From positions 100,083,859 through 100,147,858 of the forward strand of contig JAPTHN010000001.1 of assembly GCA_026936325.1 (NCBI GenBank): a stretch of DNA of 64,000 bases, given 5' to 3'. The notes under the pieces were generated by a model, which saw only the letters and a program-made list of their open reading frames with translations, was not told the origin of the DNA and did not search any database. Below are positions 26,620-36,969 of this stretch, one piece after another (position 1 is the stretch's first letter; each line of letters begins with the position of its first letter). A program made the translations under genes and the position numbers. Source of the stretch: Platynereis dumerilii. Lineage: Eukaryota; Annelida; Polychaeta; Phyllodocida; Nereididae.

Positions 26620-28165
26620 GGGACAGAGGCAGGAGAAAAGAGCGAGGAAGAGTAGAGGGAAATAGGAAAGAGCTGAGGAAGAATAGGGATAGGGAGACAA
26701 GAGTGACACATCATCGAGACAAGAAGGAACAAGGGGAGAGAAGGAGAGAGGAGAATGTGCGAAGAGAAGGAGCGAAGAGAAGGAGCGAAGAGAATGAGAG
26801 AAGAGAATGAGAGAAGAGAATGAGAGAAGAGAAGGAGAGAAGAGAAGGAGAGAAGAGAATGAGAGAAGAGATGGAGCAAAGGAGATAAGGAGGAGAGAAG
26901 GGCAGAAGAAATAATGACAAAGGAAGGGGGAAGCACAAGAGAAGAACAAGAAAAGTTAAGAGAGTGGGGAAGGAGGAAAAAAAGGAGAGAAGGAGGTAAG
27001 AAGGGGGAGACAAGGAGCAAATGTCGAAGGAACAGATGATGAGGAGATATAAAGAGGAAAGAAGAAGAAAAGGAGGATAAAAGGATCATTGAAGGAGGAG
27101 AGAAGGAGGAGAGAAGGAGGAGAGAAGGAGGAGAGAAGGAAGAGAGGAGGAGAGAAGGAGGAGAGAAGGAAGAGAGAAGGAGGAGAGAAGGAAGAGAGAC
27201 GGAGGAGAGAAGGAAGAGAAAAGGAGGAGAGAAGAAGGAAAGAAGGAGGAGACAAGGAGGAGAGACGGAGGGAGAGAATGAGGAGAGAAGGGGGAGAGAA
27301 GATGGAGAAGGGGGAGAGAAGATGGAGATGAGGAGAGAAGGAGGAGAGAAGATGGAGATGAGGAGAGAAGGAGGAGAGAAGATGGAGATGAGGAGAGAAG
27401 GTGGAGAGAAGATGGAGATGAGGAGAGAAGGAGGAGAGAAGATGGAGATGAGGAGAGAAGGAGGAGAGAAGGGGGAGAGAAGGGGGAGAAGGGGGAGAGA
27501 AGGGGGAGAAGGGGGAGAGAAGGGGGAGAAGGGGGAGAGAAGGGGGAGAAGGGGGAGAGAAGGGGGAGAAGGGGGAGAGAAGGAGGAGAGAAGAAGGAAA
27601 GAAGGAGGAGACAAGGAGGAGAGACGGAGGGGAGAATGAGGAGAGAAGGAGGAGAGAAGATGGAGATGAGGAGAGAAGGAGGAGAGAAGATGGAGATGAG
27701 GAGAGAAGGAGGAGAGAAGGTGGGGTTGAGGAAGGAGATATTAAAGAAGGAGAAATCAAAGAAGGAAAGAAGGAAAGAAACAGGGCAGGAGGAAGAGTTA
27801 AGGGGTAATATGAAGGAGAGAAGGAACAAAGAAGCAGTGGAGACAGGGATGAGAAACGATAAAAGGATGAGAGATTGAAGGGATAGAGAAGTAGCAATGG
27901 ACGAAAGGAGAAGAGAAAGATTAAAGAAAGAGCAGGGAGGAGGGAAAAGAGAGGTAGAGAAGAAAGAAGAGAGAATAAGAGAGGGAGAAGAGATGAGGAG
28001 GGGAAGGAGGAGAGAAGAAGGAGAACAGGAGAGAAGGATTAGAGAAGAAAAGGAAGAAAAAAGGAGGAGGAAAAAAAGTAGGTTTAAGAAGGGGAGTGAA
28101 GGAGAAGACGAGAAGACTAGATGGGACTTATGTAAAAGAACCAAAGGATAGAAGAAACTCATAGG
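26620..28165 (+). repeat. 1.5-kb purine tract, GGAGAGAA-type, with higher-order units
   Basis: The plus strand is almost entirely A and G. A 30-bp unit built on GAGGAGAGAAGGAGGAGAGA and GATGGAGAT recurs at 27303-27470 and 27636-27715. A GGGGGAGAAGGGGGAGAGAA unit fills 27470-27580. A roughly 50-bp segment containing GAAGAAGGAAAGAAGGAGGA is repeated at about 27226 and 27585, giving an internal ~359-bp duplication. Long minus-strand frames read only Ser/Pro/Leu/Phe and plus-strand frames only Glu/Arg/Lys/Gly, so they are not proteins. Confidence 0.92.
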
Positions 28166-29011
28166 AACAGAATTAAAAGAGATGATATAATCATATGATT
28201 ATTCTTTCGCAGTTATGCCAGTCGTGTCACTTTTAGCAGAACCGAAAATTTGTATTTATAAAATAATAGAAACATCAAATTGCCAAGTCTATTCTCATAT
28301 CATCTCTGCCTTTGTATTCATGTGCCTAGGAAAGAAATATCGAAATATCCATATCGGAAAAACGATAAATGTCTTTGTGAATGCCCATATTTGGCTTGGA
28401 GTAAAACACTCTTAAATAACCCTTGCCCAAATGCAAACGCACCCTCACATAAAACTGTAACCTGATCACACATGTCATATCAACCCCCCAGGGCAATTCC
28501 GCCCCGAGCAGAAGATGTCAATTACCAAATACTGAGCTGCAAATTGATGGTGTTCCTTGCAGTCCGCCTCAAGCTGTACAAGCAGATTTCTTCCATAAAC
28601 GTCACCTTTTCGGCTATGAAATCAGGCTATAGCACTGTAATATCATTGCTGTAAAAAAAAAAAACTTGATATCTTCAATTGTTTTCCTTGTGTTCAACAT
28701 TAGAGATAGATTGGTATTTTTAAATACCGAATGTTTTCTTTTGCATATGAGTTAGCATTCCCCCCCCCCCCCCAAAATCTATGGCATTCACTACAATACA
28801 GCTACACATTATTTCCAAAAACCAAAATTGGAACAGCGTGACCAAGACGAAGAATCAATAAGGGTTTTTGCTTGAGAATTGGATCTCAGGGAGGCAACGA
28901 GAACCCTGAAATTTTATTTCCGGAAATGGCAAAACAAGTTTACTAAATCTGATGATGGTTTAAAAGCGGTGTCCCACAGTCCCAGTGGGCATTCTGACCT
29001 TATCTGACGAG
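28166..29011. other. Non-coding stretch with a C14 run
   Basis: No gene is seen. A C homopolymer occupies 28760-28773, and a 12-A run lies at about 28653-28664. Confidence 0.45.
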
Positions 29012-29551
29012 TTCCTCCGTGGCCTAATCGTTATAGCAGTTGATTTTGAATCGAATGGCCTGAGAGGACGTGGGTTCGAATCCCGCTCCTGGAACTTCAC
29101 TTGCAACTAAATCATGCAGGATCACCAGATACCGAATGAGACACCAGCACCAGAATGAAGTCGGTACCGATACAGAAATCTGAGAAACCAGAAAAGAGCC
29201 AGTTCCAAAAATAGATTGTATCAACACAGAGCACCAGCAGGACCAGTTCCAAAAATAGAAACCTGCACACCAGTGACACCAAAGGAGATTGATTGAACTA
29301 GTCTACACTGATTGAACTACACTGAAAGCTAAACTGAGTCCGAGCCCATGGGACGTTAAATGGAGGTGGGTTGTATCCAGTGTTCTATACTGGGGCAACT
29401 GAAAGACCCTGGACATCCCTGAATGAATAGGGTATGTACCAGACTCACAGCCTTATCATCCAATGTGCAGCTCCTCTGATCTGTGGATCAGAGTGAAGCT
29501 ACCCGGCGACCCGGGGTATCCCAGCACACAGCAGAAGAAGAAGAAGTCAGG
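29012..29551 (+). mobile_element. tRNA-derived SINE, family A (copy 1)
   Basis: Box A-like TGGCCTAATCG (29020-29030) and box B GGGTTCGAATCCC (29072-29084) form a class II (Ser/Leu-like) tRNA head. The body shares with the copy at 47757 the ordered words GAGCCCAYKGG, TTAAATGGAGG, GGTTGTATCCA, GCAACTGAAAGACCCT and GGGGTATMCCAGCAC. Relative to that copy it has about 240 extra bases after the head, in which AGTTCCAAAAATAGA is repeated. The tail is an AAG run, then GTCAGG. It is not a functional tRNA: no acceptor stem pairing is seen. Confidence 0.82.
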
Positions 29552-29806
29552 ATGACGCCTGTGACATCACACTGACGTCCCCTGACGTCCAAACAGGTCA
29601 AATTGCCCACAGGGGCCAGTTACATCATTTTGAAAGCTAGATACTCTTTTGTCTGATCTTCAGACTCCTGACCCTCACCATTGTTTTCTTGCCCTTCACA
29701 GACGAATATAATTTTGGGACATATTATTTAATTTAAAGCAGGTCGTCAACATGTTCTCCCACTTGAGTGAACATTGTCATTATACGGGCTATATATTATA
29801 ATGATC

Positions 29807-30015
29807 GGGGGGGGGAGGGTTGGTCTAGTGGTAGCGTGCTGGACTGCCAATCGCTGGGTCCAGGGTTCGAATCCAGCTCTTGCCGGGTAACCTGGGCCTA
29901 TGTTGGACGGCTGTTTCAATCATCCTTCACCTCATTGTCGCGTTCTCCTCCTGTACTAATTAGCCTACCAAGTGCACAAATACAGGACATAAAGCCCCAA
30001 TCATCCATCCATCTA
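29807..30015 (+). mobile_element. tRNA-derived SINE, family C, with 10-bp target duplication
   Basis: The head carries box A TGGTCTAGTGG (29821-29831) and box B GGTTCGAATCC (29864-29874). The region between resembles a Gly-type tRNA (GGACTGCCAATCGCTGGGTC). The body ends in (ATCC)n. Perfect direct repeats TATAATGATC flank it at 29797-29806 and 30016-30025, the mark of target-primed reverse transcription. The G run at the 5' edge (29807-29816) is part of the insertion. Confidence 0.85.
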
Positions 30016-30747
30016 TATAATGATCAAATATGACTATCTATAAACATTAAAGGACTTTTTCAGAAGCATGCACCTCAATTTTTGCCTGCCAGGTTGCATT
30101 TATGATTGGAGATACTATGAACCATAAAAACATTCATCATTGTCTTGTTTATCAATATTTCATTTCCCTAACAATTTTAAATATTTCAAATAGTGCACAT
30201 TTTGGCATCCCCACCCTGTAAGTTTCAGATCAGTATAGGATGGTCCTACACCATATGGTTTTGTTGCCAGAACCAAACTGATGAACTTGCTGCATGACAT
30301 GATGTCCCTCCATAAATTTAATGATTGGTGTTTGATCACATTTCAACCCTTTATTTTATTTCTTTTTCAGAATGACAAAAAATTGCCATGGAAACATTAG
30401 AGTCACCTCCACATGAGATGCATATCAGCTGTCAGCTTGAGGCGGCTGCTGAGAATGCCATCTTCTTTGAGATAAATGATGCGGGCATTTTTGGTGCGTC
30501 TAACTGAAGGGCCATTAATTGAGGGCCTAATTGATAAAAGACGAAGCTGTCAACATCAATGGAGGAGGCTTGCTTTACAGGAAGTGCAGAAGTTTGCTGA
30601 TCTTTGAAATCAATAGAAGATATAGAGTTACATTGAGACGATTGGATGTTGCTGAGTGCTGTTGTTTCTGCTGATGAAGTTGCAGGCTGCTGCTGCTGAT
30701 GATGATGATGATGCTGATGATGGCGATGACGATAATGATGAGAGATA

Positions 30748-30790
30748 AAGATAGATTGGTAAGTGCAGCCCTCCGTTCTGCACTCATGAG
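30748..30790 (-). mobile_element. SINE family B (copy 2), 3' part, split by a DNA transposon
   Basis: On the minus strand this is the SINE B 3' end with a short GATA tail. The landmark AAGTGCAGCCCTC is shared with the copy at 45318. It stops at ATGAG (30786-30790), where the 4.87-kb element begins, and resumes at the duplicated ATGAG (35660). Confidence 0.82.
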
Positions 30791-30836
30791 CACTGTGGCA
30801 AAACTGGACGAGGGTAACTGAGTTACCCTCGTCTCA
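30791..30836 (+). repeat. Left 46-bp TIR of the CACTGTG element
   Basis: After the terminal CACTGTG come an A-run (CAAAAC) and a near-perfect hairpin: GACGAGGGTAACT, one G, then AGTTACCCTCGTC (30807-30833). It is identical to the inverted right end. Confidence 0.93.
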
Positions 30837-33800
30837 TTTTGTTAAAATAAATTGAAAAAACTAGATCATCCCATTGAATCCCATGTTAAAGAAGGACGAT
30901 GACGAGGGTATTTGCATTTAAAGTGTATAGGAAAGCAATTCATATTTTGCTAGGTCGATTTTATAAAATGGAAAAATGTAATAATCACACCTGAGACATC
31001 AATGCCCAAAATACAAATGCTGTTCAAATCAAATTTAGGCCTTCATAACATTATTTTTTCGACACAAGGCAATAATTATCTGCAATAAAGTTAAATTTAT
31101 GATTATCATCTAAATAATCTATATAATATTTTATTGATTTCTTTTTTCTGTGACTTCAATCATCCTTTGCTTTATATTCCACCCGCCTTTATTTGCATAT
31201 CAATGCAGTGCATCTAAACAGAATATAAAGTTGCAAACTTCCGCCATTTATAGTATAAACAATTTGCAAGAATTCAGTTAAGTAGTATTGCACGGCAATG
31301 TACGGACTTTAATCAAATCAAACCAATATTGGCAGCCATGTGCAGGTGTTGTTATCCAAAGTGTTGAACCTGTGGACATAACGATCATGTAGGCAGATAG
31401 GAACATTCTTTTATCAGAAAATTTGCAAAATGTGTTTCATTGGATCAGTAGAAGAGAAGAGAACAGAGGAGTCATGATTGCCTAAGGTTGGGGATTTCGA
31501 AATGGGAGACATGGATGAAAAATGCATGAAGTTAGCAGGATTTCATGAAAGGAGACATGGGGTGATATCTCCAAAACGGATAAGACTATTTTTATATTAT
31601 ACAATTTATTCCATTTAGTTAATTCTGTAAATGTTGTCCCATTCGGACAGTGCAGCGAGGAATCTGAGGAGTTATGCCAAATGCCAGATTTTTTGGGTGT
31701 GCCAGATGAATTATGCCAATGTTAGGACAAAGTAACCAAAATGTGGATATCTAGTAAATCAATTGTATTTGGCTTGTAGCACACTATTGTGTACACATTT
31801 TGGCCAACGATGTCGAAAAATGAAAGTCATAGCACACTTAACTACTTCTTATATTTTGATAGCTAATATATTAGGGAAACTAAATCCAAAAGGATTGAGC
31901 TTAATGAGCTTTCTTTGTTCCGTAATATGGGGTGAATCGGTACACTAGGGTGAATCATGACAGAACAGGAATATGGTTCATTCTTCAAAAAAATAACTAT
32001 TTCCACTTAACCGAGGAGGTAAATTTTTGGAACACTTATAATACACATACTGGAGTATATTTTGATGGGGTTTTACGTGTCTAACTGCAGGCAGTGAGGA
32101 GCCGCACCTGAAGCTTGGCCCTGCCATAATTGAATTTTCAACAGCTGGTCAAAACACTTGTATCACAAAAAGTATTAGTATTAGAGCCACCAAATCAGCA
32201 GGAAACGTCCATGATATAGTGTTGACCAACTTTGGAGAAAATGGTGAATATAGTCATAATAGCATTGATTATAATCAACAAAAGCCAAGCCAAAGTCAAT
32301 TTCAGTGTCATTTTCGAATGAAAATAAATGATTAATAACAGCACAAAAAACCAAATTGGGGGTCAAGTAACATGAAATGAATAATGACCATGGTAAAAGC
32401 ATAGTGGAAAATCAATTTAACTTTTTAAAATAGGTAAATAATTATTGAACACTTCATTATTGTGGTAATGATGCATTCCCTGAAATTAACAAGAAATCGT
32501 GTGATATAATATAGAGATGAAGGTAACAAAATAAGGAAATTCTGTTCCAAATCAGTTAGAAATAGTTTTAGGGAACCAGAACATTAGACATAGTATTTGA
32601 TTTTGGATGTTGGGTCTTGGGCTCTGACCCAGGTTAATAGCAGAGTTTCGACATTCCCCAAAATAGCCCTACTAATTTTCATTTGAACATATGCATGGTC
32701 CATTGAAGAAAATTTAATTGAAATTGGCATGATTGATGTTGGATTTAATCCAGAATTACCTATCTATAGGATAATTAACAGAAAAATATGGATCTTGATA
32801 ATTTTCTCTTATTTATCATATTTTTTAAAATATGCTAATTTTGTGAATAATTAAGTTCATTTTTTTCTCAAAATATTTTTTTTATGTTTTGAATATATTT
32901 TCAAATGATTATTCACAAGTATACACGCAATTGGCATGACCATTGTGAAGTGGCAGCTGGATATGTCGGTTTCTGAAAACGCGACGTACTTGTGAACGCA
33001 CTAAAATTAGCTCTAACAAGTTCAATATAATGGTTAGAGACTTAATATTTCGTCCTGTATTGCAGTTTGATACACTTAATATCTGTAAAAAATTGTCAAT
33101 CTTATCTCTAATAACTTGACACCTAAACATTCAAGTTTGTAAAACGCGACATACTTGTGAACATTTGCTCAGGCAATGCAAAAGTATCCTAAATGTGCTC
33201 TTATAATGGTCTTAGGAATTGAAGAAATATTGGTCTGAAAGAGGGATACTATGGGGCTTCCATGGCCATCAGCAATATCCCAGATATATAGCATATATAT
33301 TCAAGAAGAGATCAAAAGTGCATGTTAGAAAATTAATGGTTTTCACACTATGTGACATCTTCATGTAAAAAATTCTCTTGGTGAACCCAAACTCCGAAAA
33401 AAACAATAAGTTTTAGCTAAATATGATCTGTGTACTTCCGTCTGTGATACTCAACCAATTATTTCGTTTTCAAAATTGTTAAAATATCAAAAGAATCACT
33501 CTTTATATGCAGTAATATTTATAAATGAGCTATAAACAAGGCAAAAAATGTGTTTTTTGAGCCGAATTTTTGATTTTTGGTGATAGTCAAGTTCAGCCAA
33601 CACATAGCAAACCATATATTTCTAAAAACTACACGTTCTTCTCTAGTGAGTCAGATACATACCATGACCAAATGACACATGATGTCGAAATAATAAGCTT
33701 TTCTGTCTGAAAAAAGCCACTCTACACAATACCATGCTACAAGCCATTTATGCCGTGAGCCTCATAACTACACGTAATGAATGAGAGAATGTGTTATCTG

Positions 33801-34756
33801 CCAAAGCAGGAGAGAGCGGTAAGCACTAGGAAAAGACAGCTTTACAACACTGTTGAAATGTCATGACCAATATGCATTTTAACGACGTTTTTGCTGATTT
33901 TTTGTCCAGCCATTTGGTGAATTGTCATAAAAAAACGAGACGAGATCTTTGAGATATTCAAGTTTTTTAAGGGGGGGGGACTTATTTTTGTTGAACTCTC
34001 GATATGCAGTTGATATTCGGCTTGGGAAGTCGAATCAAGTTAACACAAGTAGTTTTAAAGTTCTTTCCTTTTTCAGTGGAAGTTGAAAGCATAGTCTGAG
34101 CACAATCAGCACATCATGCTTTGCCTATCATGTACACTTGTGTTGCGTAGCAAGGTAACAACTGTGGTAGCCAAACACTTCTGAGTCTATGCTTTTGACT
34201 TCTGCTTTTGGAAGTGTGCGTTTTTAATGCAGCTTAGTTTATATAGCACCCATTCCAGATAAATCTTTTCCCCAAACATGGTATATTTAATGGCAACCAT
34301 AGCAATCATTGCAATGATAACCTTAAAGATGTTTTTCCAATGCAGGTAAGTAGCATGTATTTCTAAATTGGTGATGAATCTATCCATACTTGTAGAGCAG
34401 TGAGCACGAGCAATTTTTGAGACCAAAGGCTGCAAAAATTGCGATCATGACCGATCCTTCCAACACTAGTCATGTGTGTATTGAAAAATCATGACAGTGG
34501 ACCAGTTGATTCAAAACGTGTCATTGACATTTTGTCTTCGTGCCGTTGTGGACGTCGCAAAGTTGAATAATGTCATAAACTTCATCATACCAGTAAATTA
34601 ACATTGAAAAATTTGCACCAAACATGTTAAACAAATGTCCCTGAAAGTAAAAATGAACAGTTTACATTTTAAAACACTTTCTACATGAAGTTATTCATCT
34701 TGGCAGATTTTTTGAGGAGTATATAATTTCTTTCTACGGTTCTGCAGTTCTGCAAA

Positions 34757-34778
34757 AAACTGCAGAATTCTGCAGTTT
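34757..34778. repeat. 22-bp perfect palindrome in a CTGCAG-rich patch
   Basis: The core CTGCAGAATTCTGCAG is extended by AAA/TTT on both sides, giving 22 bp of perfect two-fold symmetry. CTGCAG or TCTGCA words recur over 34740-34830, so a larger cruciform-prone patch exists inside the CACTGTG element. Confidence 0.9.
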
Positions 34779-35613
34779 CAAAAAAGATCTGCAGGAAGCT
34801 GTAGAATTCTGCAGTTCTGCAGCTCCCTGCATGATTTCTGAACCTCTGTTACTTCCTGTAGTTTATTGCAATGCGTCTTCAAAGTTCAGACCTCTCCGAC
34901 ATGGGGCCTGCGGCTACCAATGAACCGAAACAGTAAAAATATTGCAAAAAGTGATGAGTTGTGAGTTGTCCTCTAAACATGATTGATAAACAAATGTTCA
35001 CCTGTCACTTGATGAAGTGTGTAGCTGGTGTCTCCTCCGCTCTGATAGACTGGATGTGAAATTTATAGCTCAGCTTGCCTTTGTCATGATATTGGTTTTG
35101 AACCCAGGCACATAGTCGAGTGGTCGGATCTAGCCATTAAAATTTTATTTTCTCTCGGACATTTTTCAGACCATGACGGATATTCAGTGATATCAGTGCA
35201 AATTTCCATATATTAAAAGTTAGTTAATGTCCGTGAGCACTGCATGTACTATGTACATATGTTGCGGAAATATCTTGAACTCAAGATCATCCTATAAATG
35301 AATATGTGAGGTCTACTGACCAGCTATACTGATTTAATGATGCCTTTCTTGATTACTTGGATAGAAATAAAAAGGGCAACTACCCTCGTCATGTCAATAG
35401 GCATGGTCACAGTTACCCTCGTCTTGGGATGCAGTTACCCTCGTCATTTTCGTGGTGCTTTAAGTCATTTTTTACTCTCAGAGACTGAATTCAATGTGGC
35501 TCTTTCGTGAAATGTCATTTTGGATCCAGTACAATGGCCATACACTACCTGGATAACAGTTAACACAAGCAATAAGCTCAAATCCAATGTTACATAATAT
35601 TTAAGGCTAAATT

Positions 35614-35659
35614 TGAGACGAGGGTAACTCAGTTACCCTCGTCCAGTTTTGCCACAGTG
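35614..35659 (-). repeat. Right 46-bp TIR of the CACTGTG element
   Basis: Exact inverted complement of 30791-30836. Similarity stops sharply inside it, at 35613. Confidence 0.93.
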
Positions 35660-36003
35660 ATGAGGGTAGATGTATGAGACGACGTCTGATGAGAGAGCGG
35701 CAGTCCTCAAAATGTTACACATCTATACCATGTGAGATATTGCGAGGGATATTTACTTGCCCAACACAGACACTGATACAAAGGACCACCAATTTAATGT
35801 ATCCTCTGTAGGACGTCTACCTAGGATTTTTAAGGACCACTGAAAATATATTGGGTTCACCGTCCGGGGGTTGAACCCATGCAGGCGAAGACCTCATACT
35901 TTGAGTCCACCACCTTGTATGCAGGCTGGAGTTTGAACTCATGCAGGCAAAGACATCGATCGGAGCAGGCCTGTAACCACTCAACCACCAAGCTGCCTCC
36001 TGA
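35660..36003 (-). mobile_element. SINE family B (copy 2), 5' part, with two tRNA-like heads
   Basis: On the minus strand the 5' end has one head with TTGGTGGTTGAGTGGTTAC and box B-like GAGTTCAAACTCC (about 35929-35941). Directly after it is a second, head-like segment with GTGGTGGACTC and GGGTTCAACCCCC (about 35864-35875). The usual body follows (TTTGTATCAGTGTCTGTG, CATTTTGAGGACTGCCGC). It continues across the inserted element into 30790-30748. Confidence 0.78.
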
Positions 36004-36831
36004 TGACATGGTGATGATGATTCTGCCGCTGATGATGATGTGGTTGATGGTAGTGATGTCGTTGAAGCAGGGGTGAATATCCCCATCATGTGGTGATAAG
36101 GCAAGCAAATGATGCACTGGCATGATTGGAGCAGCCCAGAAGAGGTCATAAGTGGCCTGGCTAACTGGAGAACATGTCCACCCATAAGTTCCTCGGGGGC
36201 TTCTCAGTAAGGGCACTCTCAGAAGGTGACCTTGTCACTAAGTTAACCATATACATTGTTGAGTGAATATTATTAATATTATTTGTTGGCATGGTGGTTG
36301 TGTTCTTGTATAATAAATAACAATAATTTGATGTTTGTGTCAAGTAACCCTCAATTATTAAAACTTCTCTGAAAAGATTATTAGCTACCACAATGCTTCC
36401 AAAATCTAAGTATAGCAGCACAGACATATCCCCCTCCTTCCCTTTACCTTTCTTCTTTCCTCTTTTTCTTCCTTGCAGTCTGTCGAGCCATCTACATATA
36501 TCTAGTTTTCTGTCTTTTTATGGATATTAAAATCTTCCTGAACTCCATTTGTTCCTTTCTGCCTTCCCCTATTTCTCCCTTTCTGTCTGCCTGACTGTCA
36601 TTCTGTCTATTTTACTGCCCAGCAGAGTGGGAGAATAACTAACAACTATTTTCTTTTAATCTACTGGATGACTATCTAACTGGGTCAGACTGACTGTATA
36701 GTATGGATGACTAACTGAGTTAGTAACTGAATTACTGATTGACTGACTTACTGGCAGCTCATGGACTAATATGGATGACTGACTCACTCACTGATTGACT
36801 GACTTACTGACAGCTCTTGGGCTAGTATGGA
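36004..36831. other. Non-coding stretch with GATGAT and pyrimidine patches
   Basis: GATGAT-type trinucleotides lie near 36003-36040. A pyrimidine run ending CCTTGCAG lies near 36430-36478; it looks like a splice acceptor but no open frame follows it. From 36600 the sequence is degenerate ACTGACTG-like. No gene is seen. Confidence 0.45.
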
Positions 36832-36902
36832 TGACTGACTGACTGACTGACTGACTGACTGACTGACTGACTGATTGACTGACTGACTGACTGACTGACT
36901 GA
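36832..36902. repeat. (GACT)n microsatellite
   Basis: About 17 TGAC/GACT units with one GATT variant. It is the best-preserved part of a wider degenerate GACT region starting near 36590. Confidence 0.92.
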
Positions 36903-36969
36903 TTTAGCATGTTATACCTAGTCTTTCAAGTATACTACACAATTTATATTTCTCAAAACTGAACTACTT

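Larger units (their letters stand above)
30791..35659. mobile_element. 4.87-kb TIR element with CACTGTG termini and 5-bp target duplication (Transib/RAG-class-like ends)
   Basis: A perfect 46-bp TIR begins CACTGTGGCAAAACTGG at 30791 and is mirrored at 35614-35659. ATGAG flanks both sides (30786-30790, 35660-35664); lengths of 2, 3, 4 or 8 bp do not give matching flanks. The insertion splits a SINE B copy, and the uninterrupted copies at 45318 and 17582 show the pre-insertion layout. The interior is AT-rich and no transposase can be read; the longest open frames are about 80 codons and unlike proteins. Subterminal copies of GTTACCCTCGTC lie at 35381, 35412 and 35434, with inverted ones at 30807 and 30901. 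Five-bp duplications and CACWRTG-like ends are known for Transib and for RAG transposons; assignment to that class is inference. A CACTA/EnSpm relative is the main alternative, but it would normally give a 2-4 bp duplication. Confidence 0.85.

Noticed and set aside
26550-28162. Open frames of 300-358 codons rich in Ser, Pro, Leu and Phe on the minus strand
   Set aside because: They are the complement of a purine tract. Several frames are open at once with no protein-like composition.
29020-29090. Possible functional tRNA gene (box A and B present)
   Set aside because: No acceptor-stem pairing, and the segment continues into a SINE body shared with 47757. The same applies to 17582 and 29821.
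36430-36480. Strong splice-acceptor-like pyrimidine run ending CCTTGCAG
   Set aside because: No open frame or donor follows, so no exon can be supported.
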